DNA from: Rhodopirellula baltica
GTDB taxonomy: Bacteria; Planctomycetota; Planctomycetia; Pirellulales; Pirellulaceae
Length of the DNA stretch: 64,000 nucleotides
Direction: 5' to 3'
Assembly (NCBI GenBank): GCA_002901265.1
Contig: PPHI01000004.1
Coordinates: 1 to 64,000 of the forward strand
The notes beneath the pieces are model-generated. The model searched no databases. It saw only the letters and a list, made by a program, of their open reading frames with translations, and was not told the origin of the DNA. This document shows, one piece after another, positions 49,970 to 61,792 of the stretch (its first letter is position 1; each line of letters starts with the position of its first letter). Made by a program: the position numbers and the translations under genes.

Positions 49970-50602
49970 TCAAAACGCTGTTGGCCGATTGCGATGCGGC
50001 GCCACCACGTCGACTGAACTGGCATCGGGAAATTGCAATCGCAATCGCTGAAACCGCAATCGACTTTGACTCGAATCGATTGCTTGACCATCACGTGAAA
50101 GCAGACATCGATAGCGAGACAGATCTTCTGCGGTTCTTCGTACCGTGACTTCGACCAATCGCAATGGATCATCTGCGTCTCCGGTTACGAACGGCAAACT
50201 GTCGACAAGCATTGCGGGGGAAACCGTGATCGAAACCGTCCAACTGTCGTAGCGTTCCATCGCTCGACCATCGCGAAACGTCGGCGGCGATTGCGACCAG
50301 TAGTGATAGTCATCCACGTCGTCCATCGCGCGACCGACGTTTTCACCCGATTCGATTCCAAATCGCGCATCCCCGTCGGGGTCTTCGAAAGGCAGCATGC
50401 TGAGTTCGTCCAGGTAATACCCAGCCAAACGCTGTGACATTGGATCGAGCAAACGATCGTTTTGCCACGCGATCAAATTCGCCGACGAAGACATCGATAC
50501 GATTAAAAGCGTTGAGACTAAGACAAGTGAAACGATCACTTCCAGCATCGATACGCCACGCCTTTGACATCGATCGATCGGTGAAACGAACTGCCTTTCC
50601 AT
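49970..50602 (-). CDS. Prepilin-type N-methylation protein (PilV-like)
   Basis: 210 residues from the ATG at 50602; the open frame to 50947 overlaps the previous gene. The prepilin motif is RRGVSMLEVIVSLVLVSTLLIV (about 14-35), cleaved after Gly16 with Glu at position 5. Then a typical pilin-like exported domain. Its start overlaps the upstream gene's TGA by one base (TGATG). By position and size it resembles PilV/GspI minor pseudopilins, which prime fibre assembly. No assembly ATPase or prepilin peptidase lies in the window. Confidence 0.75.
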   Translation of the reverse strand: MERQFVSPIDRCQRRGVSMLEVIVSLVLVSTLLIVSMSSSANLIAWQNDRLLDPMSQRLAGYYLDELSMLPFEDPDGDARFGIESGENVGRAMDDVDDYHYWSQSPPTFRDGRAMERYDSWTVSITVSPAMLVDSLPFVTGDADDPLRLVEVTVRRTAEDLSRYRCLLSRDGQAIDSSQSRLRFQRLRLQFPDASSVDVVAPHRNRPTAF

Positions 50603-51657
50603 CACCAGTTTGCCCCATTGACTTCGATCCCCAGCGAAACCCAGTCGGTCGAGTCGCCCAAGGGAACACGAAACGGCCATGGGGTTTCGTCCAAGGGTCC
50701 CGTTCGAAAGGTCGCCGCCAAAGTGCATGCGCCGTAGGTCCACGGCGAACCGGTCTCGATCACCGCTTCCGTAAATCCCGGCAATTGCGTCGTCCCACGA
50801 TAAAACTGATAGCCTTGGACTGCGAAGAGATTTAAGTTCAAGGTCTCTTCGCTTATCGTGCCGGTGTTTTCGATCACCGCAGGCATCGACGCAGAATTCG
50901 AGATGTTTGCTTCGCCGTAATCGGCTCCCGCCCAACCGAACGGCCACCCAACGCGTGCGTCCTCGATTGCAATCATCACGGCGGCGACATCACCATAGGG
51001 CAGATACCCAACGGTCAGCCTTGATGGAGTGGTCGACTCCATCCGGCGAGAGTCAACGGAAAGGCCGATTGACGTCCCGGCGGTGTAATGGCTGCGCACC
51101 CAAACGGTCGAGTAAGGATAAACATCGAAGGTGTTTTTGAATCCGCAAACGAGCAACAGCAAATCGCCTTCTTGTGCGCCAGCGGGAACATCAATCGTCA
51201 ATGCCGAAGCGATCGATCCGTCACTCTGTGCACTTGAAACGTCGCGGATTCTAGGTCGAGTGCGAACCGATTGGCTTTCAACGGCAGGCGTGCTATCGAC
51301 ATAGTTTGCGGCCGACACGATCCCCGCTGCTAGACGCTGCGTTCGTCCACCAACATTTCGGTACACACCCTCGGTGTTCCCCTGGTACTCAATCAAACGC
51401 GACACACCCTGACCATCAAGTGTCTGCAGTCGCGCGCCGGCGGGACCGGTAACCGAAAACTCGTTTGCATATCGCAAGTCCGATTGCAAACGCGCAGTAA
51501 GCAATCGCACCTGATGGTCATGACTGTTTTCTCCTGCCGCATCAACGACCTTGCTCGCGATCACGATGCTGGAAGCTAACGTCAACATCAACACTGTCGC
51601 CGCAGTCATCGCGCTGAGCAGTTCAATCAGAGTGAACGCGTTTGGCCGACGCCGCAT
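50602..51657 (-). CDS. Prepilin-type N-methylation protein (PilW-like)
   Basis: 351 residues from the ATG at 51657; a GTG at 51678 would add seven. The methylation motif is NAFTLIELLSAMTAATVLML (about 6-25); the residue before Phe is Ala, where Gly is usual. The remainder (about 35-351) is exported and large for a minor pilin, with strand-rich segments. By size and place it resembles PilW/GspJ. It follows the FimT-like gene with one base between stop and start. Confidence 0.75.
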   Translation of the reverse strand: MRRRPNAFTLIELLSAMTAATVLMLTLASSIVIASKVVDAAGENSHDHQVRLLTARLQSDLRYANEFSVTGPAGARLQTLDGQGVSRLIEYQGNTEGVYRNVGGRTQRLAAGIVSAANYVDSTPAVESQSVRTRPRIRDVSSAQSDGSIASALTIDVPAGAQEGDLLLLVCGFKNTFDVYPYSTVWVRSHYTAGTSIGLSVDSRRMESTTPSRLTVGYLPYGDVAAVMIAIEDARVGWPFGWAGADYGEANISNSASMPAVIENTGTISEETLNLNLFAVQGYQFYRGTTQLPGFTEAVIETGSPWTYGACTLAATFRTGPLDETPWPFRVPLGDSTDWVSLGIEVNGANW

Positions 51658-51658
51658 C

Positions 51659-52174
51659 TCAATCCCCCCCGGTTTCACCGACCGGTGAATCGATGGCGGG
51701 GACGATGGTCACGTCGCTGCGTGACGAATTGATGACCACGTGATAGGTGATCTCGCCAATCGCAATTCGGATCGTGCCGTTGTCGAGCGGCTGACCTCCC
51801 GCCCATGGCATGCCTTCGAAATCGAACATCATCGTTGTCTGGTTGTCGAAGGAGGCGGTCATCTCGATCGACGAATCAAACCGCGTCGTCACGCATAGCT
51901 CAATCGGGACTCCGGGAGTTGCCGGATGATCCACGTCGTAACATTCCAGCGTGTTGCTGTCGGTATCAATCGAAAGCGAAATCGCCCGGCCGTCACATTG
52001 TGCGGCGTTGCGAATGTAGCGAACCAAATCTGCCACTTCTAAAGCGGCATTACGTAAGCTGCGTTGCTGCATCGAAGATGCCAGTCGTGGAGTCCCGATT
52101 GCGGCTAGCAGACCAACAATCAAGACCACGACGGTCAGTTCAAGGAAGCTGATTCCTCGTCGATGGCGCGACAT
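51659..52174 (-). CDS. Prepilin-type protein (GspH/FimT-like)
   Basis: 171 residues, ATG start. Classic prepilin N-terminus: RRGISFLELTVVVLIVGLLA with cleavage after Gly7 and Glu at +5. The GspH/FimT core continues with AIGTPRLASSMQQRSLRNAALEVADLVRYIRNAA. First gene of a four-gene minor-pseudopilin operon. These proteins are usually the tip complex of type IV pili or type II secretion pseudopili. Planctomycetes encode many such prepilins with no assigned role. Confidence 0.82.
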   Translation of the reverse strand: MSRHRRGISFLELTVVVLIVGLLAAIGTPRLASSMQQRSLRNAALEVADLVRYIRNAAQCDGRAISLSIDTDSNTLECYDVDHPATPGVPIELCVTTRFDSSIEMTASFDNQTTMMFDFEGMPWAGGQPLDNGTIRIAIGEITYHVVINSSRSDVTIVPAIDSPVGETGGD

Positions 52175-52362
52175 GGCGAATGAGAGAAGAGAAGGAGGGA
52201 GAACCGTGACGGTTTTCCCTAACCCTAGGTCAATCTACCCCAGGGCCTTCCAAGCCATTTATCCCGTTTGACAATTTACTTGCCCGGACACCCACAACCC
52301 TGCCGGTGCAATCGGACCAATCGATACGATGCACCCTGGCTGGTCTAGCTGGACGGGGTTGG

Positions 52363-55300
52363 CTAGCTGGCGACCCGACTGCCGTCCCACCACGCGTCAT
52401 TGCGATCCCAAACTTCGTCGGGGATGTTTTCTTCGTCGCTATTTTCGTTCCACTGTGGTTCGGAACCTGATTTGAACTCACCATTGATCCGAGCCGCGGC
52501 ACGCTCGTCAGAACTGATTTGGCCGTCGGCTGGCTCTCGTTGGAACCAGGCCCATCCGATCGAGGATCGTTGTTCTTGTTGGGGGAGTTCGTCATCATCG
52601 AAGTCGTCTTCAAATGACTCTTCGTCAAGCTCGATCACAATCGGCTTTGGACGCTTTGGCTTCTCTGGCGGACGCTTTTCCACAACAGGCTTCGGTGCTG
52701 GCGGCGGCTCAGGTTTGGCCTCCACCTTTGGTTCGATCACCGGCTCCGGTTTAACGACAGGCACGGGAACGGGTTCAGGCTCAACGACTGCAACAGGTTC
52801 CGGTTCTGGCTCAGGCTCTGGTTCTTCTTCAACCAACTCGTCGGCTGGCTCATACTCGGCAACCTCTTCGTACTCCTCGGTCTCGTCTTCCATCTCGTAC
52901 TCTTCGTACTCGTCTTCTTCGAGCACTTCGGGTTCCAAGATGGTCGCTCGTCCAGGTTGACCTTGAGCTGGCAACTGACGAACTTCGACGCCGATCGAAT
53001 GGAAGATATCCACGATATGCGCGTGGCAGGTAAACATCATCACTTGGTGACCGAGGTCGGCAAAAGTCTGGAGCGTTTCGGCGGCATGCAATGCGCGGTC
53101 GCCATCGAAATTCACCAAGACGTCATCCAAGATCAGCGGCAGCATCACACCGCGACGTGCGTAAGCAGCAGCGAGCGATAGTCGCAGTGCGATGAACACC
53201 GCTTCCCGCGTCCCACGGCTGAGCACTTCTAGCGGCAACGCGTTGCCTTCCTTGGTGTCGATTTTCAGTTGATTCGTTCCCAGTGGGGTCCAAATCCGTG
53301 TGTACTTTCCACCGGTCAATTGAGCCAAGAACGAGGATGCTTCGCGAAGGGTTTCCGGCTGGCGTTCACGTTCGAACTTGCCGCAAACCTCTTCGACCAG
53401 GCAACTGGCGGTGGCCAGCGTTTGCCATTGGCGGGCGATCGTTTCGATTTTGCGGTGCACACAACCGAGTTCCAGTTGCACGACCGTCAATCGACTGTCG
53501 TCCGCCAAGTGCTTCATGTCCGCCGCCGACTCGCCGACTTGCGTTTGCAAGGTCGCGATTCGCTGCTGCGTTTCGGTGATCCGTGCGGACAACGCGTCCC
53601 AACGTTTTTCCAAATCGGTTGCGGTCGCACCGGCGATCTCGCGTGCGATGTCGTCGTACTGCAACGTGTTGCCGATCATCGAGCGGATCTGCTTATCGAG
53701 TGCTTGATGCTCTTCACGCAGTTCAACCAAACTCGCTTTACTGTCGACCATTGAATAGAACTGCTCAGCAGTTGCGACACCACACTTGGCCCACAAGGCG
53801 CGACGCTGTTGTTCGCCACGCTGAATCGCACGACCGTAAGCCGCATGCTGACGCTTGAGCTGCGAATCTTGTTCCTTCAATTCGCGACGGCGTTTAATCC
53901 AGTGCTGCTGGCGTGAAAGCTCTTCTTGCAGGTGGTTGAGCTGATCCAGCGGACCGGTTCGTGTCGGACGCTTGGCGACGGGAGCTGACGCGTGCTTGGA
54001 CGCTGGCATGTCGTCGTCTTCGTCACGCTCGGCGGCTTCTGCTTTTTGGGCTTCGTCGCTGATTTCGAGCGATTCCAGATAGAGCTGCTCGATCCGTTTG
54101 GCCAAGGCTTGGCGTTCGTTTTCACGCTCATCACGTTCGCCTTGCAATTCTTCTAGGCGACGCAAGCTGCCCTGCAAGGTCTCGTAGCCTTCGCTCAGTT
54201 TACGTACGCTGCGTGGTGACATCGATTCGGCCAAGCCAAGCTTGCGAAGCGTTGCCGACCACTCGCGGCGTGCCGCTTTCAGTTGTTCGGCGGCTTTAAC
54301 CGCTTTCGCACGGGAGGTTTCATACGACTGCTGTGCGGCCGCGTGCGCATGGTACGTCGGCACCATGTGCTCCAATTCCGCGATCAACGATTCGGCATGG
54401 CGAACTCGCAAGTCGATCGGGTGATTGCTGCTGGGCAGTTCGCTGTTGACCTCATCTTCTTCCGCTTCGAGTTCGCGGATTTGGCGGCGAAGGGTCTCGA
54501 TTTGGCGATCGCATTCCTCGCGATCCATTGCCGTTGACCGTTGGCCGTTTTGTTTGCTTAAGAAATACAACGCCAACGACATCAGGCCGAAGAACAGCCA
54601 CAGCATGCCAGCCGTAGGGGTTGGCTCGCCGGTCAAAAACCAAGTCACACCCAGAAGGTGCGAGAACGCAACGATCAAACAGCTTCCGCCGACGACGAAG
54701 GGCAAGCCCATCAACAACAAACGGTCGATCGGCAGGACTTCGGCAGTCGACAAATCGACGGACTCGTTTTCCAGCGAACGGTAGTGCCGCTTCAGTTTGT
54801 CGATGTGTTCGTCAAGTTGCTTGGCGCGGCGCAGCGTTGCCAGTTGAGCGTTTTCTTCACGGATCGCTTGCTGCAAATCGCTGGACCGGGTGCGGTCGAG
54901 CACCTCGGACATTTCTTCAGCCAAGTGCTCAGCGCGTTTTTTGTATTCGGCGCCTTCGGTGCGCGACTGTTTGAGCACAAATAGGTGCTCTTTGACACGC
55001 TTCGCCGGACCGGACAAGGCACTTAAGTTTTGACGCGACATGTCGGGCATTTGCGTCGAGTCGCCTTGCAACAGCGCGTCGCGATCCTCTTCGCTGATCC
55101 CAAGCTTTTCGGCGTCGGAATAGAGCTGCTGGCGAGCCTTGCTGATCTGGGAGTCGACTTTCTCGATTTGCTGTTCGAGGGCTTCGACCCAAGTCGCTTG
55201 CTCGGCGGCGGCTTCGATGCGGCCTTGCAATTCCAGCATGCGTGGGCTGACCGGCAATTGCGTGGCTTTGTCGCGCAAGCCACGCCGTTTGCTTTTCACC

Positions 55301-56199
55301 TCGTCCAGCTTGGCGCGTTTGTCTTCGATCATCGCGTCGATCTGGACCAGTTGGCCGGGTGCTTCATCGGGAAGCATCGTTTCGGCTTCGGTCTCGCGAA
55401 TCTGCTTTTCCAGCTCGGCGCGTTCGTTCCACTTGTCCAACACGCTGACTGCGGTTTCGACGTGCTTGGTTTCGCGTTCCATGGTCCCAAGACGCGATTG
55501 CAGGTCACCGATTTCCTGCTGCTGTGACTGACGCAGGCTGGCCAGCTCGCTGTAGCGTCGGCTGTTGCCGGTCAACTTGGTGACTTCGTCGCGGAGCTGC
55601 TCACGTTTGCGCAGCAGCGACTCGAGCTTGTCAGAGTCCGCTTTGACTTTCTCGTTGCTTTCGCCGATCAGCTTCTTTCGGCCCAGACGCAGCGAGCGGA
55701 TGACGTCGACCAGCGAAACACGATCCAGACCGCTGGACAGTTTGTACAACTCGTCCGCGGCAGCGGTGTCGTCGAGCGTGTTAAGTTCTTGCAGCTCGCG
55801 CATGCCGATCGCGAAGACGTTCGTAAAGATCGCCTCGTCGATTTGTCCGAGCAGCATTGTCAGGCGGTGTTGGCCTTGGACCAAACCGTCTTGTCCGGCC
55901 ACCGAAAGCTGCCCCATGGCGCCTTCGTCGGTCAGCTTTGCGTGGCGACGGATGTGATAGCCGCCTCCGGGACCGGTCACACGGATGGCTCCGCCGGGGG
56001 TCCCGCCGTGAATCGGTGGCAAATATTTTTCGCGACGCTCGGGAGTGAACCCATACAGCATCGATCGCAAAAACTGCATCACGGTTGTCTTGCCGGCCTC
56101 GTTGGGGCCATAGAACAAGGTCATCCCGTCTTGCAGCGAATCGACGCTCAGCCCGGTCCATACTCCGAAACCGTCGATATGCAGGTCTTTGACTTTCAT
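52363..56199 (-). CDS. SbcC/YhaN-like AAA ATPase with coiled coils and a long acidic tail
   Basis: 1278 residues, ATG start. N-terminal ATPase half with Walker A GPNEAGKTT (31-39), a long coiled-coil region broken near 495-550 by two hydrophobic segments (LLLMGLPFVVGGSCLIVAF and GMLWLFFGLMSLALYFL), and a C-terminal half with signature LSRGTREAV (about 993) and Walker B LPLILDDVLVNFD (about 1021). This is the YhaN (SbcC-like) layout, with a membrane-like hinge instead of a zinc hook. After residue about 1088 a 190-residue tail is acidic and then Pro/Glu-rich (EEEPEPEPEPEP...), unlike usual members. It overlaps the phosphoesterase gene by ATGA. Probably a DNA-end or membrane-linked genome-maintenance ATPase. 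Confidence 0.85.
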   Translation of the reverse strand: MKVKDLHIDGFGVWTGLSVDSLQDGMTLFYGPNEAGKTTVMQFLRSMLYGFTPERREKYLPPIHGGTPGGAIRVTGPGGGYHIRRHAKLTDEGAMGQLSVAGQDGLVQGQHRLTMLLGQIDEAIFTNVFAIGMRELQELNTLDDTAAADELYKLSSGLDRVSLVDVIRSLRLGRKKLIGESNEKVKADSDKLESLLRKREQLRDEVTKLTGNSRRYSELASLRQSQQQEIGDLQSRLGTMERETKHVETAVSVLDKWNERAELEKQIRETEAETMLPDEAPGQLVQIDAMIEDKRAKLDEVKSKRRGLRDKATQLPVSPRMLELQGRIEAAAEQATWVEALEQQIEKVDSQISKARQQLYSDAEKLGISEEDRDALLQGDSTQMPDMSRQNLSALSGPAKRVKEHLFVLKQSRTEGAEYKKRAEHLAEEMSEVLDRTRSSDLQQAIREENAQLATLRRAKQLDEHIDKLKRHYRSLENESVDLSTAEVLPIDRLLLMGLPFVVGGSCLIVAFSHLLGVTWFLTGEPTPTAGMLWLFFGLMSLALYFLSKQNGQRSTAMDREECDRQIETLRRQIRELEAEEDEVNSELPSSNHPIDLRVRHAESLIAELEHMVPTYHAHAAAQQSYETSRAKAVKAAEQLKAARREWSATLRKLGLAESMSPRSVRKLSEGYETLQGSLRRLEELQGERDERENERQALAKRIEQLYLESLEISDEAQKAEAAERDEDDDMPASKHASAPVAKRPTRTGPLDQLNHLQEELSRQQHWIKRRRELKEQDSQLKRQHAAYGRAIQRGEQQRRALWAKCGVATAEQFYSMVDSKASLVELREEHQALDKQIRSMIGNTLQYDDIAREIAGATATDLEKRWDALSARITETQQRIATLQTQVGESAADMKHLADDSRLTVVQLELGCVHRKIETIARQWQTLATASCLVEEVCGKFERERQPETLREASSFLAQLTGGKYTRIWTPLGTNQLKIDTKEGNALPLEVLSRGTREAVFIALRLSLAAAYARRGVMLPLILDDVLVNFDGDRALHAAETLQTFADLGHQVMMFTCHAHIVDIFHSIGVEVRQLPAQGQPGRATILEPEVLEEDEYEEYEMEDETEEYEEVAEYEPADELVEEEPEPEPEPEPVAVVEPEPVPVPVVKPEPVIEPKVEAKPEPPPAPKPVVEKRPPEKPKRPKPIVIELDEESFEDDFDDDELPQQEQRSSIGWAWFQREPADGQISSDERAAARINGEFKSGSEPQWNENSDEENIPDEVWDRNDAWWDGSRVAS

Positions 56200-57440
56200 G
56201 ATTGGTTCACCCAGTCTGGCTTGCCGCCGCGTAGCAGTTCGACGCCCAGCAGCGTTGCTTGGTCCAGCGTTTCTTGTTTGGTGTTTGCCGGCATCTCAGC
56301 CAACAGATTGGTGGTGGAGGTTGGCAATCCCGGATGCTCTTCGGTCATTGGCAACAGGTTGATTGCCGCCGCTTCGCCTTTGCGGTGGTCGGCGACGATG
56401 CGCAAATAGTCGCCCAAGATCGTGTCTTCGTCATACCAACTTTTGGGGTACTTTTGCGGTGGCCGAATTCGCAAGCTTGCCGACCAAGCGGCAGGTGCTC
56501 CGTGGCCATATTCGCGCTGAACCCAGTCGAGCAACGATTCGCTGTTGCCGACGCGTCCCATCAGGTCCGTGTTATCGATCCCGATGTCCCATCCGATGAT
56601 CAGGTGCCGTCCGCCGGCGTCGTGCTGCAATCGCACGATCCGTTCACCGATCAGATTTTCGATCGTGCCGACGTTGGCGACATCGGCCGAATCCAGTTTG
56701 ACGTTTTCGTAGCGGAACAGGTCACACGGCATGTCGCTGACACGAACGTTCTGGTCGGCGTCGACATCAATGACCGAGTAACCGTGAGGGCCGGCCTCTT
56801 TCAGACTGCGTCCCTGTGGCGTTCCGGCGAACACGGCAACAATGCCATCGCTGTCGGCCAGTTCCAGTCGGTTGTGACGTCCGCCTAAGCACCAAAAATC
56901 GAACCTCGATTCGGCAAGTGTTTCTGTCGTTGCGTCACCGTGGCCAACGCCGATAGTGAATTCCTCACTGCTCTCGGTTTGAAATCCGGGGACGTGAAGC
57001 GATGATCGCCCGTCGCTGCTGCGTCCAACTAGACGACAGATGGGACGTCCTCCACGCACCACATTGACGGCAGTCACGCGGTCGCGTGGAAACATCGTCA
57101 CGTTCGGCGGGAACGCACACGCTTCTGGCCAGTTCTGTGGATCGTCCGCTGTGCCTGCGGCCCAGTAAACCGCTTTCTTGGCTTGATTGAGCTTTTCGAA
57201 TTGGGCCAACAACCGATTGATGCCATAGGGCCCCGCGGCACTGGGGTTGATCAGGTCACCGGTCAGCAACAGGAAGTCGATGTTGTTTGACAACGCCGCT
57301 TCGAAAACGGCGTCCATCGCTTGGTGGGGCGCCAACGCCATTTGTTCTTTCAATGGCGGGGGCAGTTCATCCATGTCCCCCAGCGGCTTTTCCAAATGAA
57401 AGTCGCTGGCGTGGATGAATCGAAAAGATTCGCCCGGCAT
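56196..57440 (-). CDS. SbcD/YhaO-like metallophosphoesterase, catalytic motifs partly lost
   Basis: 414 residues, ATG start. Partner of the preceding ATPase, as YhaO is of YhaN. Motif I is ASDFHLE (Asp and His kept) and motif II is LLTGDLIN (kept). Motif III, normally GNHD, reads GTADD, so Asn and His are lost. A later GHGDA keeps a His. The final motif, normally GHxH, reads GGRHN. So several Mre11-type metal and catalytic residues seem missing and the nuclease may be inactive or use other residues. The long C-terminal DNA-binding cap continues to the end (about 290-414). It overlaps the ATPase gene by four bases. Confidence 0.8.
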   Translation of the reverse strand: MPGESFRFIHASDFHLEKPLGDMDELPPPLKEQMALAPHQAMDAVFEAALSNNIDFLLLTGDLINPSAAGPYGINRLLAQFEKLNQAKKAVYWAAGTADDPQNWPEACAFPPNVTMFPRDRVTAVNVVRGGRPICRLVGRSSDGRSSLHVPGFQTESSEEFTIGVGHGDATTETLAESRFDFWCLGGRHNRLELADSDGIVAVFAGTPQGRSLKEAGPHGYSVIDVDADQNVRVSDMPCDLFRYENVKLDSADVANVGTIENLIGERIVRLQHDAGGRHLIIGWDIGIDNTDLMGRVGNSESLLDWVQREYGHGAPAAWSASLRIRPPQKYPKSWYDEDTILGDYLRIVADHRKGEAAAINLLPMTEEHPGLPTSTTNLLAEMPANTKQETLDQATLLGVELLRGGKPDWVNQS

Positions 57441-57899
57441 CGGTTCCCTCCGTTAGTGCTCGCCGACCCTGACGCGATGATTCGTTTAAATCGCGATTGA
57501 CAGTGTCGTTGGCGTGTTGGCATGACTGCAAGCGATGTCCCGTGGGCCCATCTTAGTCCCACATCCTTGGCCTTCGCTTGTCCGTTTCCCGGCGGCCTGT
57601 CGACCGCGCGGTTCTGCGAGTTTAACGAAAAGTTGAAAAAAGCACCAAGCCATTTTTTCTGCGGTTGCTAGCAACTGGTTTTGTGGCTGGGCACCTCGGT
57701 CCGATCGTGAGCCCGACTTGTTGAATTGGCGCGTCGTTGAATCGCAAAGTCAACGCGGATTGTGGTTTGCCAGCCACACTCTCGATCCTGTGAAACACGT
57801 CGGGAAACCCTGATCAAACGTTCGTGCTCGCTAGCTTGGTCTTGCCCGCGATGTCATCAATGTCTTATGAACACCAGTCAAATTCGACTGGGAAAGGTG
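57441..57899. other. Divergent intergenic region, with a 12-base palindrome
   Basis: No gene recognised in this region between the phosphoesterase and the small TPR gene. It holds a perfect palindrome, GTTGCTAGCAAC at 57664-57675, which could be an operator, and A/T-rich runs near 57628-57660. An in-frame ATG at 57867 (MNTSQIRLGKV) is an alternative start for the downstream gene. Confidence 0.4.
57664..57675. promoter_or_regulatory. Perfect 12-base palindrome, possible operator
   Basis: GTTGCTAGCAAC, in the divergent space 224 bases before the SbcD-like start codon and 225 before the TPR gene. A single occurrence, so chance cannot be excluded. Confidence 0.25.
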
Positions 57900-58484
57900 A
57901 TGGAGCTGCGAAACTATCTGACGTGTTTTTGGCCGGGACTAAGCGAACTGTGGTGGCGAGGCCGATTGTCGGCCTTACCAGCGGCAGTGGCGTTTGGTGT
58001 TGGGCTGAATGCGTACTTGGTTTTGAACTATCTGTTTCCCACGTGGTTGGATCCGGTGTTGGTCCGATCCGCATTTTGGGTTGGCTTAATCGTTTGGATT
58101 TACTGGACGATTAAGAGCATCCGTGAGCTTCCGGGGATGATCGCCCCGCGTGAGGCCTCGCAGGCACCCGATCATTTCCCGCAGGCCCAAGCGGCGTACC
58201 TGCAGCGAGATTGGGAACAGGCCGAAACGCTGCTACTGGAAGTCTTGCGAGTGGAACCACGCGACCCTCCCGCGTTGCTGCTGTTGTCGAGTGTCTATCG
58301 TGAACTGGATCGCCCGGAACACTCTCTTGCCCTGCTTGGCGAAATCTCGCGACTGGAGGTCGGCGACCGTTGGCACATCGAGCTCGAAGCGGAACAAACG
58401 CGTACCGAACGTCTGATCGAGGAACACGATTTGCCAGATGAGGATGAGTCGAACGAGGATGCTGCCGAAATGACAGCGGCATGA
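57900..58484 (+). CDS. Small membrane protein with TPR-like repeats
   Basis: 194 residues from the ATG at 57900, chosen for the GGAAAGG just upstream; an ATG at 57867 would add 11 residues. Two membrane helices (about 24-46 and 55-72) are followed by a TPR-like region (about 88-150: AQAAYLQRDWEQAETLLLEVLRVEPRDPPALLLLSSVYRELDRPEHSLALL) and an acidic C-terminus. The TPR part probably binds a partner protein on the inner face of the membrane. No family was recognised. It is followed by a 520-base gap before clpC. Confidence 0.65.
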   Translation: MELRNYLTCFWPGLSELWWRGRLSALPAAVAFGVGLNAYLVLNYLFPTWLDPVLVRSAFWVGLIVWIYWTIKSIRELPGMIAPREASQAPDHFPQAQAAYLQRDWEQAETLLLEVLRVEPRDPPALLLLSSVYRELDRPEHSLALLGEISRLEVGDRWHIELEAEQTRTERLIEEHDLPDEDESNEDAAEMTAA

Positions 58485-59004
58485 CAGTCAGGTTTACCCT
58501 ACACTTCCTCAGCACACGACTTGTTTCGCGAAGGACGCGACGAGGAGCTGGCGAGAGGGTTTACGGACGTTCGACGACGGATGGTGTGGCGAATTTGGGG
58601 CAACAGATTTTTGCAACGATTTTTTTCACCCGTGTTTTCCGGGCGAATTTCTTAATCGTCCGATCATCTTTGCGTCGGACTCCTATCCCCGAGAATTTAT
58701 AAAACCGATAGAATCGAAAGTAGCTGAGCGTTTGCCGGTCGAACACCCGCGGTCCATGGCCGTTCGGGAGGTCAACGGCAACGAAATTCGCTTCCAATGG
58801 CGTACGGTTTGCTCAGAAGGGATTGTCGAGGATATTCGTCGAAAGATTCGCCAACATGACAGCGGCAGCTGGAAGCTTGGTTAACTGATAACTTCGATCG
58901 ACTGAACTGATCTTCTTTGATCGAACGACTGGATCAATTGCCCCACCGATGTGCTGCAATCGCAAGCACGACGTTGGGCACACTTAGGGTAACGAGACAA
59001 ACAT
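58485..59004. other. 520-base non-coding region upstream of clpC
   Basis: No convincing gene in any frame. Compared with its neighbours it is AT-rich around 58600-58720, with runs of T (58610-58627) and TTTATAAAA near 58696. It probably holds the clpC promoter and a long leader. No CIRCE-type inverted repeat was recognised, so heat-shock control by HrcA is not supported. Confidence 0.45.
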
Positions 59005-61650
<2,646 letters not shown>

Positions 61651-61700
61651 CCGAGCCTGAAGCCAACCGGCGCTCACCGAACGCCGATCCCTAAACGACG

Positions 61701-61732
61701 AAAGGGCTAGCTGTCACCAGCTAGCCCTTTTT
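61701..61732. terminator. Rho-independent terminator after clpC
   Basis: AAAGGGCTAGCTG and CAGCTAGCCCTTT form a perfect 13-base stem with a 4-base loop (TCAC), followed by TTTCG. It is 50 bases after the clpC stop. It can also end the convergent Nudix gene, as the opposite strand has AAAAAGGG before the stem. Confidence 0.88.
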
Positions 61733-61792
61733 CGTTTCCTACGACCACTCAATCACAATCACATCAGATTTGGTGGGGACTCGTGTCGTTAC

